NCBI RefSeq assembly: GCF_029227915.1
Contig: NC_079876.1
Location: 20,400,001 to 20,464,000, forward strand
Source of the DNA: Hydractinia symbiolongicarpus
Lineage: Eukaryota; Cnidaria; Hydrozoa; Anthoathecata; Hydractiniidae
Direction of reading: 5' to 3'
Length of the DNA: 64,000 bases
In this document: positions 40,388 to 52,929 of the stretch, one piece after another
Numbering within the stretch: the first letter of the stretch is position 1
Layout: each line of letters begins with the position of its first letter
Notes under the pieces: generated by a model
What the model was told of the DNA's origin: nothing
The model's database searches: none
The model's input: only the letters and a program-made list of their open reading frames with translations
Translations under genes and position numbers: made by a program

Positions 40388-41661
40388 TTGCCAACTAACA
40401 AAGGCCCTACACGTAAATCACGTGGTTCCACGTGCCTGCGCAGGTTAGCATCGGTCTATTCCTTCTACACTCACTGGACTACGACGTTTCAAGTCGTTTT
40501 CCATCGCGCCATGGTCTTGCAATGCAGTGAAATACGTGTAAAGGCTTATAAGGACTGTTATATGGCCTTTTGGCGCCTAATAAAGGCCTTACACCTAAAA
40601 CACGTGGTTCGACGTGTCTGCGCAGGTTACCATCGGTCTATTCCTTACACTCTCAAGGGACTACGACGTTTCAAGTCGCTTTCCATTGCGCCATGGTCTT
40701 ACAACACTGTGAACTACGTGTAAAGGCTTCTGAAGACTGTTATATGACCTTCTGACGCCTAATAAAGGCTCTACACGTAAATCACGTGTTTCCACGTGCC
40801 TGAGCAGGTTAACATCGGTGTATTCCTTCTACACTCAATGGACTACGACGTCTGAACTTATTTTCCGTGGCGCCATGGTCTTACAACACAGTAAAATACG
40901 TGTAGAGGCCTCTAAAGATTGTTACATGGCCTGTTGCCGCCTAATAAAGGCTTTACACGTAATTTACGTGGTTCGACGTGTCTGCGCAGGTTACCATCGG
41001 TCTATTCCTACCACTTTCAATGGACTACGACGTCTCAAGAGGCTTTACATCGCGCCATGGTCTTACAGCAGAGTGAACTACATGTAGAGGCCTCTAAGGG
41101 CTGTTATATGACCTTTTACCTCCTAATAAAAGCCTTACAAGTAAATCACGTGGTTCCACTTACTTCCGCAGGTTAACATCGGTCTATTCCTCCTACACTC
41201 AATGAACTACGACGTCTCAAGTCTTTTTCCATCCTGCCATGATCTTACAACGCAGTGAACTACGTGTGGAGGCCTCTGAAGACTGTTATGTGACCTTTTA
41301 CGGCCTAAAAAAATCTTTACAGGTAAATCACGTGGCTCCACGCACCTGCACAGTTTACCATCAGTATATTCCTTCCACTCTCAATGGACTACGACGATTC
41401 AAGTCGTTTTCCATCGTGCCATGGTCTTACAACGCAGTGAAATACGTGTAAAGGCCTCTAAGGACTGTTATATGGCCTTTTGCCGCCTAATAAAGGCCTC
41501 ACACCTAAAACACGTGGTTGGACGTGTCTGCGCAGGTTACCATCGGTCTATTCCTTCCTCTCTCAATAGACTACGAGGTCTCAAGTCACTTTCCAACGCG
41601 TCATGGTCTTACAACATAGTGAACTACGTCTAGAGGCCTCTAAAGACTGTGATATGGCCCT
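40388..41661 (+). repeat. 1,274-bp (7-mer) higher-order unit, copy 2
   Basis: Every landmark is 1,274 bp from its counterpart in copy 1 (40,818 and 39,544; 41,239 and 39,965). Only a couple of base differences from copy 1 were noticed (tttacacg, atcctgccatgatc). Confidence 0.93.
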
Positions 41662-42935
41662 TTGCCAACTAACAAAGGCCCTACACGTAAATCACGTGGT
41701 TCCACGTGCCTGCGCAGGTTAGCATCGGTCTATTCCTTCTACACTCACTGGACTACGACGTTTCAAGTCGTTTTCCATCGCGCCATGGTCTTGCAATGCA
41801 GTGAAATACGTGTAAAGGCTTATAAGGACTGTTATATGGCCTTTTGGCGCCTAATAAAGGCCTTACACCTAAAACACGTGGTTCGACGTGTCTGCGCAGG
41901 TTACCATCGGTCTATTCCTTACACTCTCAAGGGACTACGACGTTTCAAGTCGCTTTCCATTGCGCCATGGTCTTACAACACTGTGAACTACGTGTAAAGG
42001 CTTCTGAAGACTGTTATATGACCTTCTGACGCCTAATAAAGGCTCTACACGTAAATCACGTGTTTCCACGTGCCTGAGCAGGTTAACATCGGTGTATTCC
42101 TTCTACACTCAATGGACTACGACGTCTGAACTTATTTTCCGTGGCGCCATGGTCTTACAACACAGTAAAATACGTGTAGAGGCCTCTAAAGATTGTTACA
42201 TGGCCTGTTGCCGCCTAATAAAGGCTTTACACGTAATTTACGTGGTTCGACGTGTCTGCGCAGGTTACCATCGGTCTATTCCTACCACTTTCAATGGACT
42301 ACGACGTCTCAAGAGGCTTTACATCGCGCCATGGTCTTACAGCAGAGTGAACTACATGTAGAGGCCTCTAAGGGCTGTTATATGACCTTTTACCTCCTAA
42401 TAAAAGCCTTACAAGTAAATCACGTGGTTCCACTTACTTCCGCAGGTTAACATCGGTCTATTCCTCCTACACTCAATGAACTACGACGTCTCAAGTCTTT
42501 TTCCATCCTGCCATGATCTTACAACGCAGTGAACTACGTGTGGAGGCCTCTGAAGACTGTTATGTGACCTTTTACGGCCTAAAAAAATCTTTACAGGTAA
42601 ATCACGTGGCTCCACGCACCTGCACAGTTTACCATCAGTATATTCCTTCCACTCTCAATGGACTACGACGATTCAAGTCGTTTTCCATCGTGCCATGGTC
42701 TTACAACGCAGTGAAATACGTGTAAAGGCCTCTAAGGACTGTTATATGGCCTTTTGCCGCCTAATAAAGGCCTCACACCTAAAACACGTGGTTGGACGTG
42801 TCTGCGCAGGTTACCATCGGTCTATTCCTTCCTCTCTCAATAGACTACGAGGTCTCAAGTCACTTTCCAACGCGTCATGGTCTTACAACATAGTGAACTA
42901 CGTGTAGAGGCCTCTAAAGACTGTTATATGGCCCT
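41662..42935 (+). repeat. 1,274-bp (7-mer) higher-order unit, copy 3
   Basis: Matches copy 2, including atcctgccatgatc. Near 42,903 it has cgtgtagagg where copies 1 and 2 have cgtctagagg, so the right end of this copy has recombined with another monomer. Confidence 0.92.
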
Positions 42936-45269
42936 TTGCCAACTAACAAAGGCCCTACACGCAAATCACGTGGTTCCACGTGCCTGCGCAGGTTAGCATC
43001 GGTCTATTCCTTCTACACTCACTGTACTACGACGTTTCAAGTCGTTTTCCATCGTGCCATGGTCTCACAACACAGTGAACTACGTGTAGAGGCCTCTACG
43101 GGCTGTTATATGACCTTTTGCCCCTTAATAAAAGCCTTACGCGTAAAACATGTGGTTCCACGTGCATGCGCAGATTACCATCGGTCTATTCCTGCCACAC
43201 TCAACGGACTACGATGTCTCAAGTCGTTTTCTGGCGCACCGTGGTCTTACAGCATAGTGAACTACGTGTAAAGGCCTCTAAGGACTGTTATATCGCCCTT
43301 TACCACCTAACAAAGGCCCTACACGAAAATCACGTGGTTCCACGTGCCTGCGCAGGTTAGCATCGGTCTATTCCTTCTACACTCACTGGACTACGACGAT
43401 TCAAGTCGTTTTCCATCGCGCCATGGTCTTACAACGCAGTGAAATACGTGTAAAGGCCTCTAAGGACTGTTATATGGCCTTTTGCCGCCTAATAAAGGCC
43501 TCACACCTAAAACACGTGGTTCGACGTGTCTGCGCAGGTTACCATCGGTCTATTCCTTCCACTCTCAATGGACTACGAGGTCTAAAGTCGCGTTCCAACG
43601 CGCCATGGTCTTTCAACATAGTGAACTACGTGTAGAGGCCTCTAAAGACTGTTATATGGCCCTTTGCGAACTAACAAAGGCCCTACACGTAAATCACGTG
43701 GTTCCACGTTCCTGCGCAAGTTAGCATCAGTCTATTCCTTCTACACTCACTGGACTAGGACGTTTCAAGTCGTTTTCCATCGTGCCATGGTCTTACAACG
43801 CAGTAAAATAAGTGTAAAGACTTATAAGGACAGTTATATGGCCTTTTGCCGCCTAATAAAGGCCTTACACCTAAAACACGTGGTTCGACGTGTCTGCGCA
43901 GGTTACCATCGGTCTATTCCATCCACTCTCAATGAACTACGACGTCTCAAGTCGATTTCCAACGCGCCATGGTCTTACAACATAGTGAACTACGTGTAGA
44001 GGCCTCTAAAGACTGTTATATGGTCCTTTGCCACCTAACAAAGGTCCTACACGTAAATCACGTTGTTTCACGAGCCTCCGCAGGTTACCATCAGTCTATT
44101 CCTTCCACTCTCAATGGACTACCAGGTCTCAAGTCGTTTTCCGGCGCACCGTGGTCTTACACCACAGTGAACTACGTGTAAAGGCCTCTAAGGACTGGTA
44201 TATGGCCCTTTACCACCTAACAAAGGCCCTACACGTAAATCACGTGTTCCACGTGTCTACGCAGTTTACCATCGGTCTATTCCTTCCACTCTCAATGGGC
44301 TACGACGTCTCAAGTTGTTTTCCACTGTTATATGGCCTTTTGCCGCCTAATAAAGGCCTCACACCTAAAACACGTGGTTCGACGTGTCTGCGCAGGTTAC
44401 CATCGGTCTATTCCTTCCACTCTCAATGGACTTCGAGGTCTCAAGTCGCTTTCCAACGCGCCATGGTCTTTCAACATAGTAAACTACGTGTAGAGGCCTC
44501 TAAAGACTGTTATATGGCCCTTTGCCAACTAACAAAGGCCCCACACGTAAATCACGTGGTTCCACGTTCCTGTGCAGGTTAGCATCGGTCTATTTCTTCT
44601 ACACCCACTGGACTAGGACGTTTCAAGTCGTTTTCCATCGCGCCATGGTCTTACAACGCAGTAAAATAAGTGTAAAGGCTTATAAGGACTGTTATATGGC
44701 CTTTTGCCGCCTAATAAAGGCCTTACACCTAAAACACGTGGTTCGACGTGTCTGCGCAGGTTACCATCGGTCCATTCTTTCCACTCTCAAGGGACTAAGA
44801 CGTTTCAAGTCGCTTTCCATTGCGCCATGGTCTTACAACACTGTGAACTACGTGTAAAGGCTTCTAAAGACTGTTATATGACCTTCTGACGCCTAATAAA
44901 GGCTTTACACGTAAATCACGTGTTTCCACGTGCCTGAGCAGGTTAACATCGGTGTATTCCTTCTACACTCAATGGACAACGACGTCTCAAGAGGCTTTAC
45001 ATCGCGCCATGGTCTTACAACACAGTAAAATGCGTGTAGAGGCCTCTAAAGCTTGTTACATGGCCTGTTGCCGCCTAATAAAGGCTTTACACGTAATTCA
45101 CGTGGTTCGACGTGTCTGCGCAGGTTACCATCGGTCTATTCCTACCACTTTCAATGGACTACGACGTCTCAAGAGGCTTTACATCGCGCAATGGTCTTAC
45201 AGCACAGTGAACTACGTGTAGAGGCCTCTAAGGGCTGTTATATGACCTTTTACCTCCTAATAAAAGCCT
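42936..45269 (+). repeat. Mosaic satellite region (42.9-45.3 kb)
   Basis: Begins with a class 1 monomer, then varied monomers. 43,465-43,920 matches 44,323-44,778 at offset 858, which is five monomers minus a 52-bp deletion. The rare variants gcagtaaaataagtg and actaggacgtttc are shared by both blocks. 44,950-45,270 resembles part of the 7-mer (acatcgcgccatgg, cctcctaataaaag). Confidence 0.8.
44322..44325 (+). other. 52-bp deletion junction
   Basis: ttgttttccactgttatatgg joins two points normally 52 bp further apart (equivalent sites at 44,151 and 44,463 are 312 apart, not 364). It brings frames together and creates the longest open frame in the window (44,028-44,582), which is a deletion artefact and not a gene. 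Confidence 0.8.
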
Positions 45270-46718
45270 TACACGTAAATCACGTGGTTCCACTTACTTC
45301 CGCAGGTTAACATCGGTCTATTCCTCCTACACTCAATGAACTACGACATCTCAAGTCTTTTTCCATCGTGCCATGATCTTACAACGCAGTGAACTACGTG
45401 TGGAGGCCTCTGAAGACTGTTATGTGACCTTTTACGGCCTAAAAAAATCTTTACAGGTAAATCTCGTGGCTCCACGCACCTGCACAGTTTACCATCAGTA
45501 TATTCCTTCCACTCTTAATGGACTACTACGTCTCAAGTCGTTTTCTGGCGCACCGTGGTCTTACAGCACAGTGAACTACGTGTAGATGCCTCTTAGGGCT
45601 GTTATATGACCTTTTGCTCCTTAATAAAAGCCTTACATGTTAATCACGTGTTCTACGTGCCTACGCAATTTACCATCGGTCTATTCCTTCCACTCTCAAT
45701 GGGCTACGACGTCTCAAGTTGTTTTCCATCACGCCGTCGTCTTACATCACAGTGAACTACGTGTAGATGCCTCTTAGGGCTGTTATATGACCTTTTGCCC
45801 CTTAATAAAAGCCTTACACGTAAAACATGTGGTTCCACGTGCATGCACAGGTTACCATCGGTCTATTCCTGCCACACTCAACGGACTACTATGTCTGAAG
45901 TCCTTTGCCATCGTGCCATGATCTTCTAACGCAGTGAAGTACGTGTAAATGCCTCTAAAGACTGTTATATGGCCCTTTACCACCTAACAAAGGCCATACA
46001 CGTACGTCATGTGGTTCCACGAACCTACGCAGTTTACCATCGGTCTATTCCTTCCACTCTCAATGGACTACGACGTCTCAAGTCGATTTCCAACGCGCCA
46101 TGGTCTTACAACATAGTGAACTACGTGTAGAGGCCTCTAAAGACTGTTATATGGCCCTTTTCCACAAAGGTCCTACACGCAAATCACGTTGTTTCACGAG
46201 CCTCCGCAGGTTAGCATTAGTCTATTCTTTCCACTCTCAATAGACTACGATGTCTCAAGTCGTTTTCAGGCGCACCGTGGTCTTACAGCACAGTGAACTA
46301 CGTGTAAAGGCCTCTAAGGACGGTTATATGGCCCTTTACCACCTAACAAAGGCCCTACACGTAAATCACGTGTTGCACGTGCCTATGCAGTTTACCATCG
46401 GTCTATTCCTTCCACTCTCAATGGGCTACGACGTCTCAAGTCGCTTTCCAACGCGCCATGGTCTTACAACGTAGTGAACTACGTGTAGAGGCCTCTAAAG
46501 ACTGTTATATGGCTCTTTGCCAACTAACAATGGCCCTACACGTAAATCACGTGGTTCCACGTGCCTGCGCAGGTTAGCATCGGTCTATTCCTTCTACACT
46601 CACTGGACTACGACGTTTCAAGTCGTTTTCCATCGCGCCATGGTCTTACAACGCAGTGAAATACGTGCAAAGGCTTATAAGGACTGTTATATGGCCCTTT
46701 GCCACCTAACAAAGGTCC
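45270..46718 (+). repeat. 1,449-bp (8-mer) unit, copy 1
   Basis: Eight monomers minus 7 bp. Landmarks recur 1,449 bp later (45,373 and 46,822; 46,517 and 47,966). Contains gtacgtcatgtgg, the paired cgccgtcgtctta variant, and a 5-bp deletion (ccacaaagg for ccacctaacaaagg) near 46,160. Confidence 0.85.
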
Positions 46719-48161
46719 TACACGTAAATCACGTGGTTCCACTTACTTCCGCAGGTTAACATCGGTCTATTCCTCTTACACTCAATGAACTACGACGTCT
46801 CAAGTGTTTTTCCATCGTGCCATGATCTTACAACGCAGTGAACTACGTGTGGAGGCCTCTGAAGACTGTTATATGACCTTTTACGGCCTAAAAAAATCTT
46901 TACAGGTAAATCTCGTGGCTCCACGCACCTGCACAGTTTACCATCAGTATATTCCTTCCACTCTTAATGGACTACTACGTCTCAAGTCGTTTTCTGGCGC
47001 ACCGTGGTCTTACAGAACAGTGAACTACGTGTAGATGCCTCTTAGGGCTGTTATATGACCTTTTGCCCCTTAATAAAAGCCTTACATGTTAATCACGTGT
47101 TCTACGTGCCTACGCAGTTTACCATCGGTCTATTCCTTCCACTCTCAATGGGCTACGACGTCTCAAGTTGTTTTCCATCACGCCGTCGTCTTACATCACA
47201 GTGAACTACGTGTAGATGCCTCTTAGGGCTGTTATATGACCTTTTGCCCCTTAATAAAAGCCTTACACGTAAAACATGTGGTTCCACGTGCATGCGCAGG
47301 TTACCATCGGTCTATTCCTGCCACACTCAACGGACTACGATGTCTGAAGTCCTTTGCCATCGTGCCATGATCTTCTAACGCAGTGAAGTACGTGTAAATG
47401 CCTCTAAAGACTGTTATATGGCCCTTTACCACCTAACAAAGGCCATACACGTACGTCATGTGGTTCCACGAACCTACGCAGTTTACCATCGGTCTATTCC
47501 TTCCACTCTCAATGGACTACGACGTCTCAAGTCGATTTCCAACGCGCCATGGTCTTACAACATAGTGAACTACGTGTAGATGCCTCTAAAGACTGTTATA
47601 TGGCCCTTTGCCACAAAGGTCCTACACGTAAATCACGTTGTTTCACGAGCCTCCGCAGGTTAGCATTAGTCTATTCTTTCCACTCTCAATAGACTACGAG
47701 GTCTCAAGTCGTTTTCAGGCGCACCGTGGTCTTACAGCACAGTGAACTACGTGTAAAGGCCTCTAAGGACTGTTATATGGCCCTTTACCACCTAACAAAG
47801 GCCCTACACGTAAATCACGTGTTGCACGTGCCTATGCAGTTTACCATCGGTCTATTCCTTCCACTCTCAATGGGCTACGACGTCTCAAGTCGCTTTCCAA
47901 CGCGCCATGGTCTTACAACGTAGTGAACTACGTGTAGAGGCCTCTAAAGACTGTTATATGGCTCTTTGCCAACTAACAATGGCCCTACACGTAAATCACG
48001 TGGTTCCACGTGCCTGTGCAGGTTAGCATCGGTCTATTCCTTCTACACTCACTGGACTACGACGTTTCAAGTCGTTTTCCATCGCGCCATGGTCTTACAA
48101 CGCAGTGAAATACGTGCAAAGGCTTATAAGGACTGTTATATGGCCCTTTGCCACCTAACAA
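46719..48161 (+). repeat. 1,449-bp (8-mer) unit, copy 2
   Basis: Collinear with copy 1 until about 48,160, where it switches to a repeat of its own interior. It has small differences such as gtagatgcctc near 47,576 where copy 1 has gtagaggcctc, and the same 5-bp deletion near 47,613. Confidence 0.85.
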
Positions 48162-48647
48162 AGGCCATACACGTACGTCATGTGGTTCCACGAACCTACG
48201 CAGTTTACCATCGGTCTATTCCTTCCACTCTCAATGGACTACGACGTCTCAAGTCGATTTCCAACGCGCCATGGTCTTACAACATAGTGAACTACGTGTA
48301 GATGCCTCTAAAGACTGTTATATGGCCCTTTGCCACAAAGGTCCTACACGTAAATCACGTTGTTTCACGAGCCTCCGCAGGTTAGCATTAGTCTATTCTT
48401 TCCACTCTCAATAGACTACGAGGTCTCAAGTCGTTTTCAGGCGCACCGTGGTCTTACAGCACAGTGAACTACGTGTAAAGGCCTCTAAGGACTGTTATAT
48501 GGCCCTTTACCACCTAACAAAGGCCCTACACGTAAGTCACGTGTTGCACGTGCCTATGCAGTTTACCATCGGTCTATTCCTTCCACTCTCAATGGGCTAC
48601 GACGTCTCAAGTCGCTTTCCAACGCGCCATGGTCTTACAACGTAGTG
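48155..48647 (+). repeat. 490-bp repeat of 47,433-47,925
   Basis: Collinear at offset 722 (four monomers minus 6 bp), including the ccacaaagg deletion (near 48,339) and gtacgtcatgtgg. It is a further partial duplication of the right half of the 1,449-bp unit. Confidence 0.8.
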
Positions 48648-51600
48648 AAATACGTGCAAAGGCTAATAAGGACTGTTATATGGCCCTTTGCCACCTAACA
48701 AAGGTCCTACACGTAAATCACGTGGTTCCACGAGCCTAAGCAGGTTACCATCGGTCTATTCCTTCCACTCTCAAGGGACTACGACGTTTTAAGTCGCTTC
48801 CCATTGCGCCATGGTCTTACAACACTGTGAACTACGTGTAAAGGCTTCTAAAGACTGTTATATGACCTTCTGACGCCTAATAAAGGCTTTACACGTAAAT
48901 CACGTGTTTCCACGTGCCTGAGCAGCTTAACATCGGTGTATTCCTTCTACACTCAATGGACTGCGACGTCTGAACTTATTTTCCGTGGCACCATGGTCTT
49001 ACAGCACAGTGAACTACGTGTAGAGGCCTCTAAGGGCTGTTATATGACCTTTTACCTCCTAATAGAAGCCTTACAAGTAAATCACGTGGTTCCACTTACT
49101 TCCGCAGGTTAACATCGGTCTATTTCTCCTACACTCAATGAACTACGACGTCTCAAGTCTTTTTCCATAGTGCCATGATCTTACAACGCAGTGAACTACG
49201 TGTGGAGGCCTCTGAAGACTGTTATATGACCTTTTACGCCCTAAAAAAATCTTTACAGGTAAATCTCGTGGCTCCACGCACCTGCACAGTTTACCATCAG
49301 TATATTCCTTCCACTCTCAATAGACTACGACGTGTCAAGTCGGTTTCCGGCGCGCCATGGTCTCACAACACAGTGAACTACGCGTAGAGGCCTCTAAGGG
49401 CTGTTATATGACCTTTTACCACCTAACAAAGGCCCTACACGTAAATCACGTGGTTCCACGAATCTATGCAGTTTACCATCGTTCTATTCCTTCCACTCTC
49501 AATAGACTACGACGTGTCAAGTCGGTTTCCGGCGCGCCATGGTCTCACAACACAGTGAACTACGCGTAGAGGCCTCTAAGGGCTGTTATATGACCTTTTG
49601 CCTCTTAATAAAAGCCTTATACGTAAAACATGTGGTTCCACGTGCATGCGCAGGTTATCATCGGTCTATTCCTGCCACACTCAACGGACTACGATGTCTC
49701 AAGTCGTTTTCTGGCGCACCGAGGTCTTACAGCACAGTGAACTACGTGTAAAGGCCTCTAAGGACTGTTATATGGCCTTTTGCCGCCTAATATAGGCCTT
49801 ACACGTAATTCACGTGGTTCGACGTGTCTGCGCAGGTAACCATCGGTCTATTCCTACCACTCCCAATGGACTACGACGTCTTAAGACGCTTTCCATCGTG
49901 CCATAGTCTTACAACACAGTGAACTACGTGTGGAGGCCTCTGAAGACTGTTATATGACCTTTTACGGCCTAAAAAAATCTTTACAGGTAAATCTCGTGGC
50001 TCCACGCACCTGCATAGTTTACCATCAGTATATTCCTTCCACTCTCAATGGACTACGACGTGTCAAGTCGGTTTCCGGCGCGTCATGGTCTCACAACACA
50101 GTGAACTACGTGTAGAGGCCTCTAAGGGCTGTTATATGACCTTTTGACCCTTAATAAAAGCCTTACACGTAAAACATGTGGTTCCACGTGCATGCGCAGG
50201 TTACCATCGGTCTATTCCTTTTACACTCACTGGATTACGACGATTCAAGTCGTTTTCCATCGCGCCATGGTCTTACAACGCAGTGAAATACGTGTAAAGG
50301 TCTCTAAGGACTGTTATATGGCCTTTTGCCGCCTAATAAAGGCCTCACACCTAAAACACGTGGTTGGACGTGTCTACGCAGGTTACCATCGGTCTATTTC
50401 TTCCCCTCTCAATAGACTACGAGGTCTCAAGTCGCTTTCCAACGCGCCATGGTCTTACAACATAGTGAACTACGTCTAGAGGCCTCTAAAGACTGTGATA
50501 TGGCCCTTTGCCAACTAACAAAGGCCCTACACGTAAATCACGTGGTTCCACGTGCCTGCGCAGGTTAGCATCGGTCTATTCCTTCTACACTCACTGGACT
50601 ACGACGTTTCAAGTCGTTTTCCATCGCGCCATGGTCTTACAACGCAGTGAAATACGTGTAAAGGCCTCTAAGGACTGTTATATGGCCCTTTGCCAACTAA
50701 CAAAGGCCCTACACGTAAATCACGTGGTTCCACGTGCCTGCACAGGTTAGCATCGGTCTATTCCTTCTACACTCACTGGACTACGACGTTTCAAGTCGTT
50801 TTCCATCGCGCCATGGTCTTGCAACACAGTGAACTACGTGTGGAGGCCTCTGAAGACTGTTATATGACCTTTTACGGCCTAAAAAAATCTTTACAGGTAA
50901 ATCTCGTGGCTCCACGCACCTGCATAGTTTACCATCAGTATATTCCTTCCACTCTCAATGGACTACGACGTTTCAAGTCGTTTTCCATCGCGCCATGGTC
51001 TTACAACGCAGTGAAATACGTGTAAAGGCCTCTAAGGACTGTTATATGGCCCTTTGCCAACTAACAAAGGCCCTACACGTAAATCACGTGGTTCCACGTG
51101 CATGCGCAGGTTACCATCGGTCTATTCCTACCACTTTCAATGGACTACGACGTCTCAAGAGGCTTTACATCGCGCCATGGTCTTACAGCAGAGTGAACTA
51201 CATGTAGAGGCCTCTAAGGGCTGTTATATGACCTTTTACCTCCTAATAAAAGCCTTACAAGTAAATCACGTGGTTCCACTTACTTCCGCAGGTTAACATC
51301 GGTCTATTCCTCCTACACTCAATGAACTACGACGTCTCAAGTCTTTTTCCATCGTGCCATGATCTTACAACGCAGTGAACTACGTGTGGAGGCCTCTGAA
51401 GACTGTTATGTGACCTTTTACGGCCTAAAAAAATCTTTACAGGTAAATCACGTGGCTCCACGCACCTGCACAGTTTACCATCAGTATATTCCTTCCACTC
51501 TCAATGGACTACGACGATTCAAGTCGTTTTCCATCGCGCCATGGTCTTACAACGCAGTGAAATACGTGTAAAGGCCTCTAAGGACTGTTATATGGCCTTT

Positions 51601-52835
51601 TGCCGCCTAATAAAGGCCTCACACCTAAAACACGTGGTTGGACGTGTCTGCACAGGTTACCATCGGTCTATTCCTTCCTCTCTCAATAGACTACGAGGTC
51701 TCAAGTCGCTTTCCAACGCGTCATGGTCTTACAACATAGTGAACTACGTGTAGAGGCCTCTAAAGACTGTTATATGGCCCTTTGCCAACTAACAAAGGCC
51801 CTACACGCAAATCACGTGGTTCCACGTGCCTGCGCAGGTTAGCATCGGTCTATTCATTCCACTCTCAATGGACTACGACGTGTCAAGTCGGTTTCCGGCG
51901 CGCCATGGTCTCACAACACAGTGAACTACGCGTACAGGCCTCTAAGGGCTGTTATATGGCCCTTTGCCACCTAACAAAGGTCCTACACGTAAATCACGTG
52001 GTTCCACGAGCCTGCGCAGGTTAACATCGGTCTATTCCTTCTACACTCAATAGACTACGACGTTTCAACACATTTTCCATCGCGCCATGGCCTTACAACA
52101 CTGTAAACTACGTGTAGAGGCCTCTAAAGACTGTTAGATGGCCTTTTGAAGTCTAGTAAAGGCTTTACACGTAAATCACGTGGTTCCACGAACCTACGCA
52201 GTTTACCATCGGTCTATTCCTTCCAATCTCAATGGACTACGAGGTCTGAAGTCCTTTTCCGCAGCGCCATGGTCTTACAGCACAGTGAACTACGCGTAGA
52301 GGCCTCTAAGGGCTGTTATATGACCTTTTGCCCCTTAATAAAAGCCTTACACGTAAAACATGTGGTTCCACGTGCATGCGCAGGTTATCATCGGTCTATT
52401 CCTTCCACTCTCAATGGGCTACGACATCTCAAGTTGTTTTCCATCACGCCATGGTCTCACAACACAGTAAACTACCTGTAGAGGCCTCTAAGGCCTGTTA
52501 TATGACCTTTTACCACCTAATAAAAGCCTTACACGTAAAACATGTGGTTCCATGTGTTAGCCCAGGTAAACATCGGTCTATTCCTTTTACACCACTGGAT
52601 TACGACGATTCAAGTCGTTTTCCATCGCGCCATGGTCTTACAACGCAGTGAAATACGTGTAAAGGCCTCTAAGGACTGTTATATGGCCTTTTGCCGCCTA
52701 ATAAAGGCCTCACACCTAAAACACGTGGTTGGACGTGTCTGCGCAGGTTACCATCAGTCTATTCCTTCCCTTCTCAATAGACTACGAGGTCTCAAGTCGC
52801 TTTCCAACGCGCCATGGTCTTACAACATAGTGAAC

Positions 52836-52900
52836 TACGTGTAGAGGCCTCTAAAGACTGTTATATGGCCTTTTGCCAACTAACAAAGGCCCTACACGTA
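52836..52900 (+). repeat. Long fold-back within a monomer (example)
   Basis: TACGTGTAG at 52,836-52,844 is the reverse complement of CTACACGTA at 52,892-52,900. GGCC at 52,846-52,849 can pair with GGCC at 52,888-52,891, leaving one bulged A. This gives 13 potential pairs closing a loop of 38 bases. It is complete in monomers with ggccctacacgta and weaker in those with ggtcctacacg or ggccttacacc. Confidence 0.75.
52842..52853 (+). repeat. 12-bp palindrome TAGAGGCCTCTA (example)
   Basis: A perfect 12-bp palindrome in type A monomers. In B monomers gtaaaggcttataagg breaks it, and intermediate monomers keep AGGCCT alone. It lies inside a larger fold-back. Confidence 0.85.
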
Positions 52901-52903
52901 AAT

Positions 52904-52919
52904 CACGTGGTTCCACGTG
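52904..52919 (+). repeat. 16-bp dyad with two CACGTG hexamers (example)
   Basis: CACGTGGTTCCACGTG is a perfect inverted repeat: 7-bp arms CACGTGG and CCACGTG around TT. The two CACGTG hexamers start 10 bp apart. This form or a close variant occurs in most monomers with a tcc-acg junction. Monomers with ggttcgacgtg keep the first hexamer and lose the second. The preceding at gives ATCACGTG. No binding protein can be inferred from the sequence alone. Confidence 0.85.
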
Positions 52920-52929
52920 CCTGCGCAGG
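52920..52929 (+). repeat. 10-bp palindrome abutting the CACGTG dyad (example)
   Basis: CCTGCGCAGG is its own reverse complement and starts directly after the 16-bp dyad, giving 26 bp made of two adjacent perfect dyads. The palindrome is complete where cctgcgcagg is kept. Monomers with tctgcgcagg keep an 8-bp core. Confidence 0.85.

Noticed and set aside
44028-44582. Longest open frame, 184 codons
   Set aside because: It exists only because a 52-bp deletion near 44,323 joins two short satellite frames. There is no domain, no start signal distinct from other monomers, and no conservation of the full frame.
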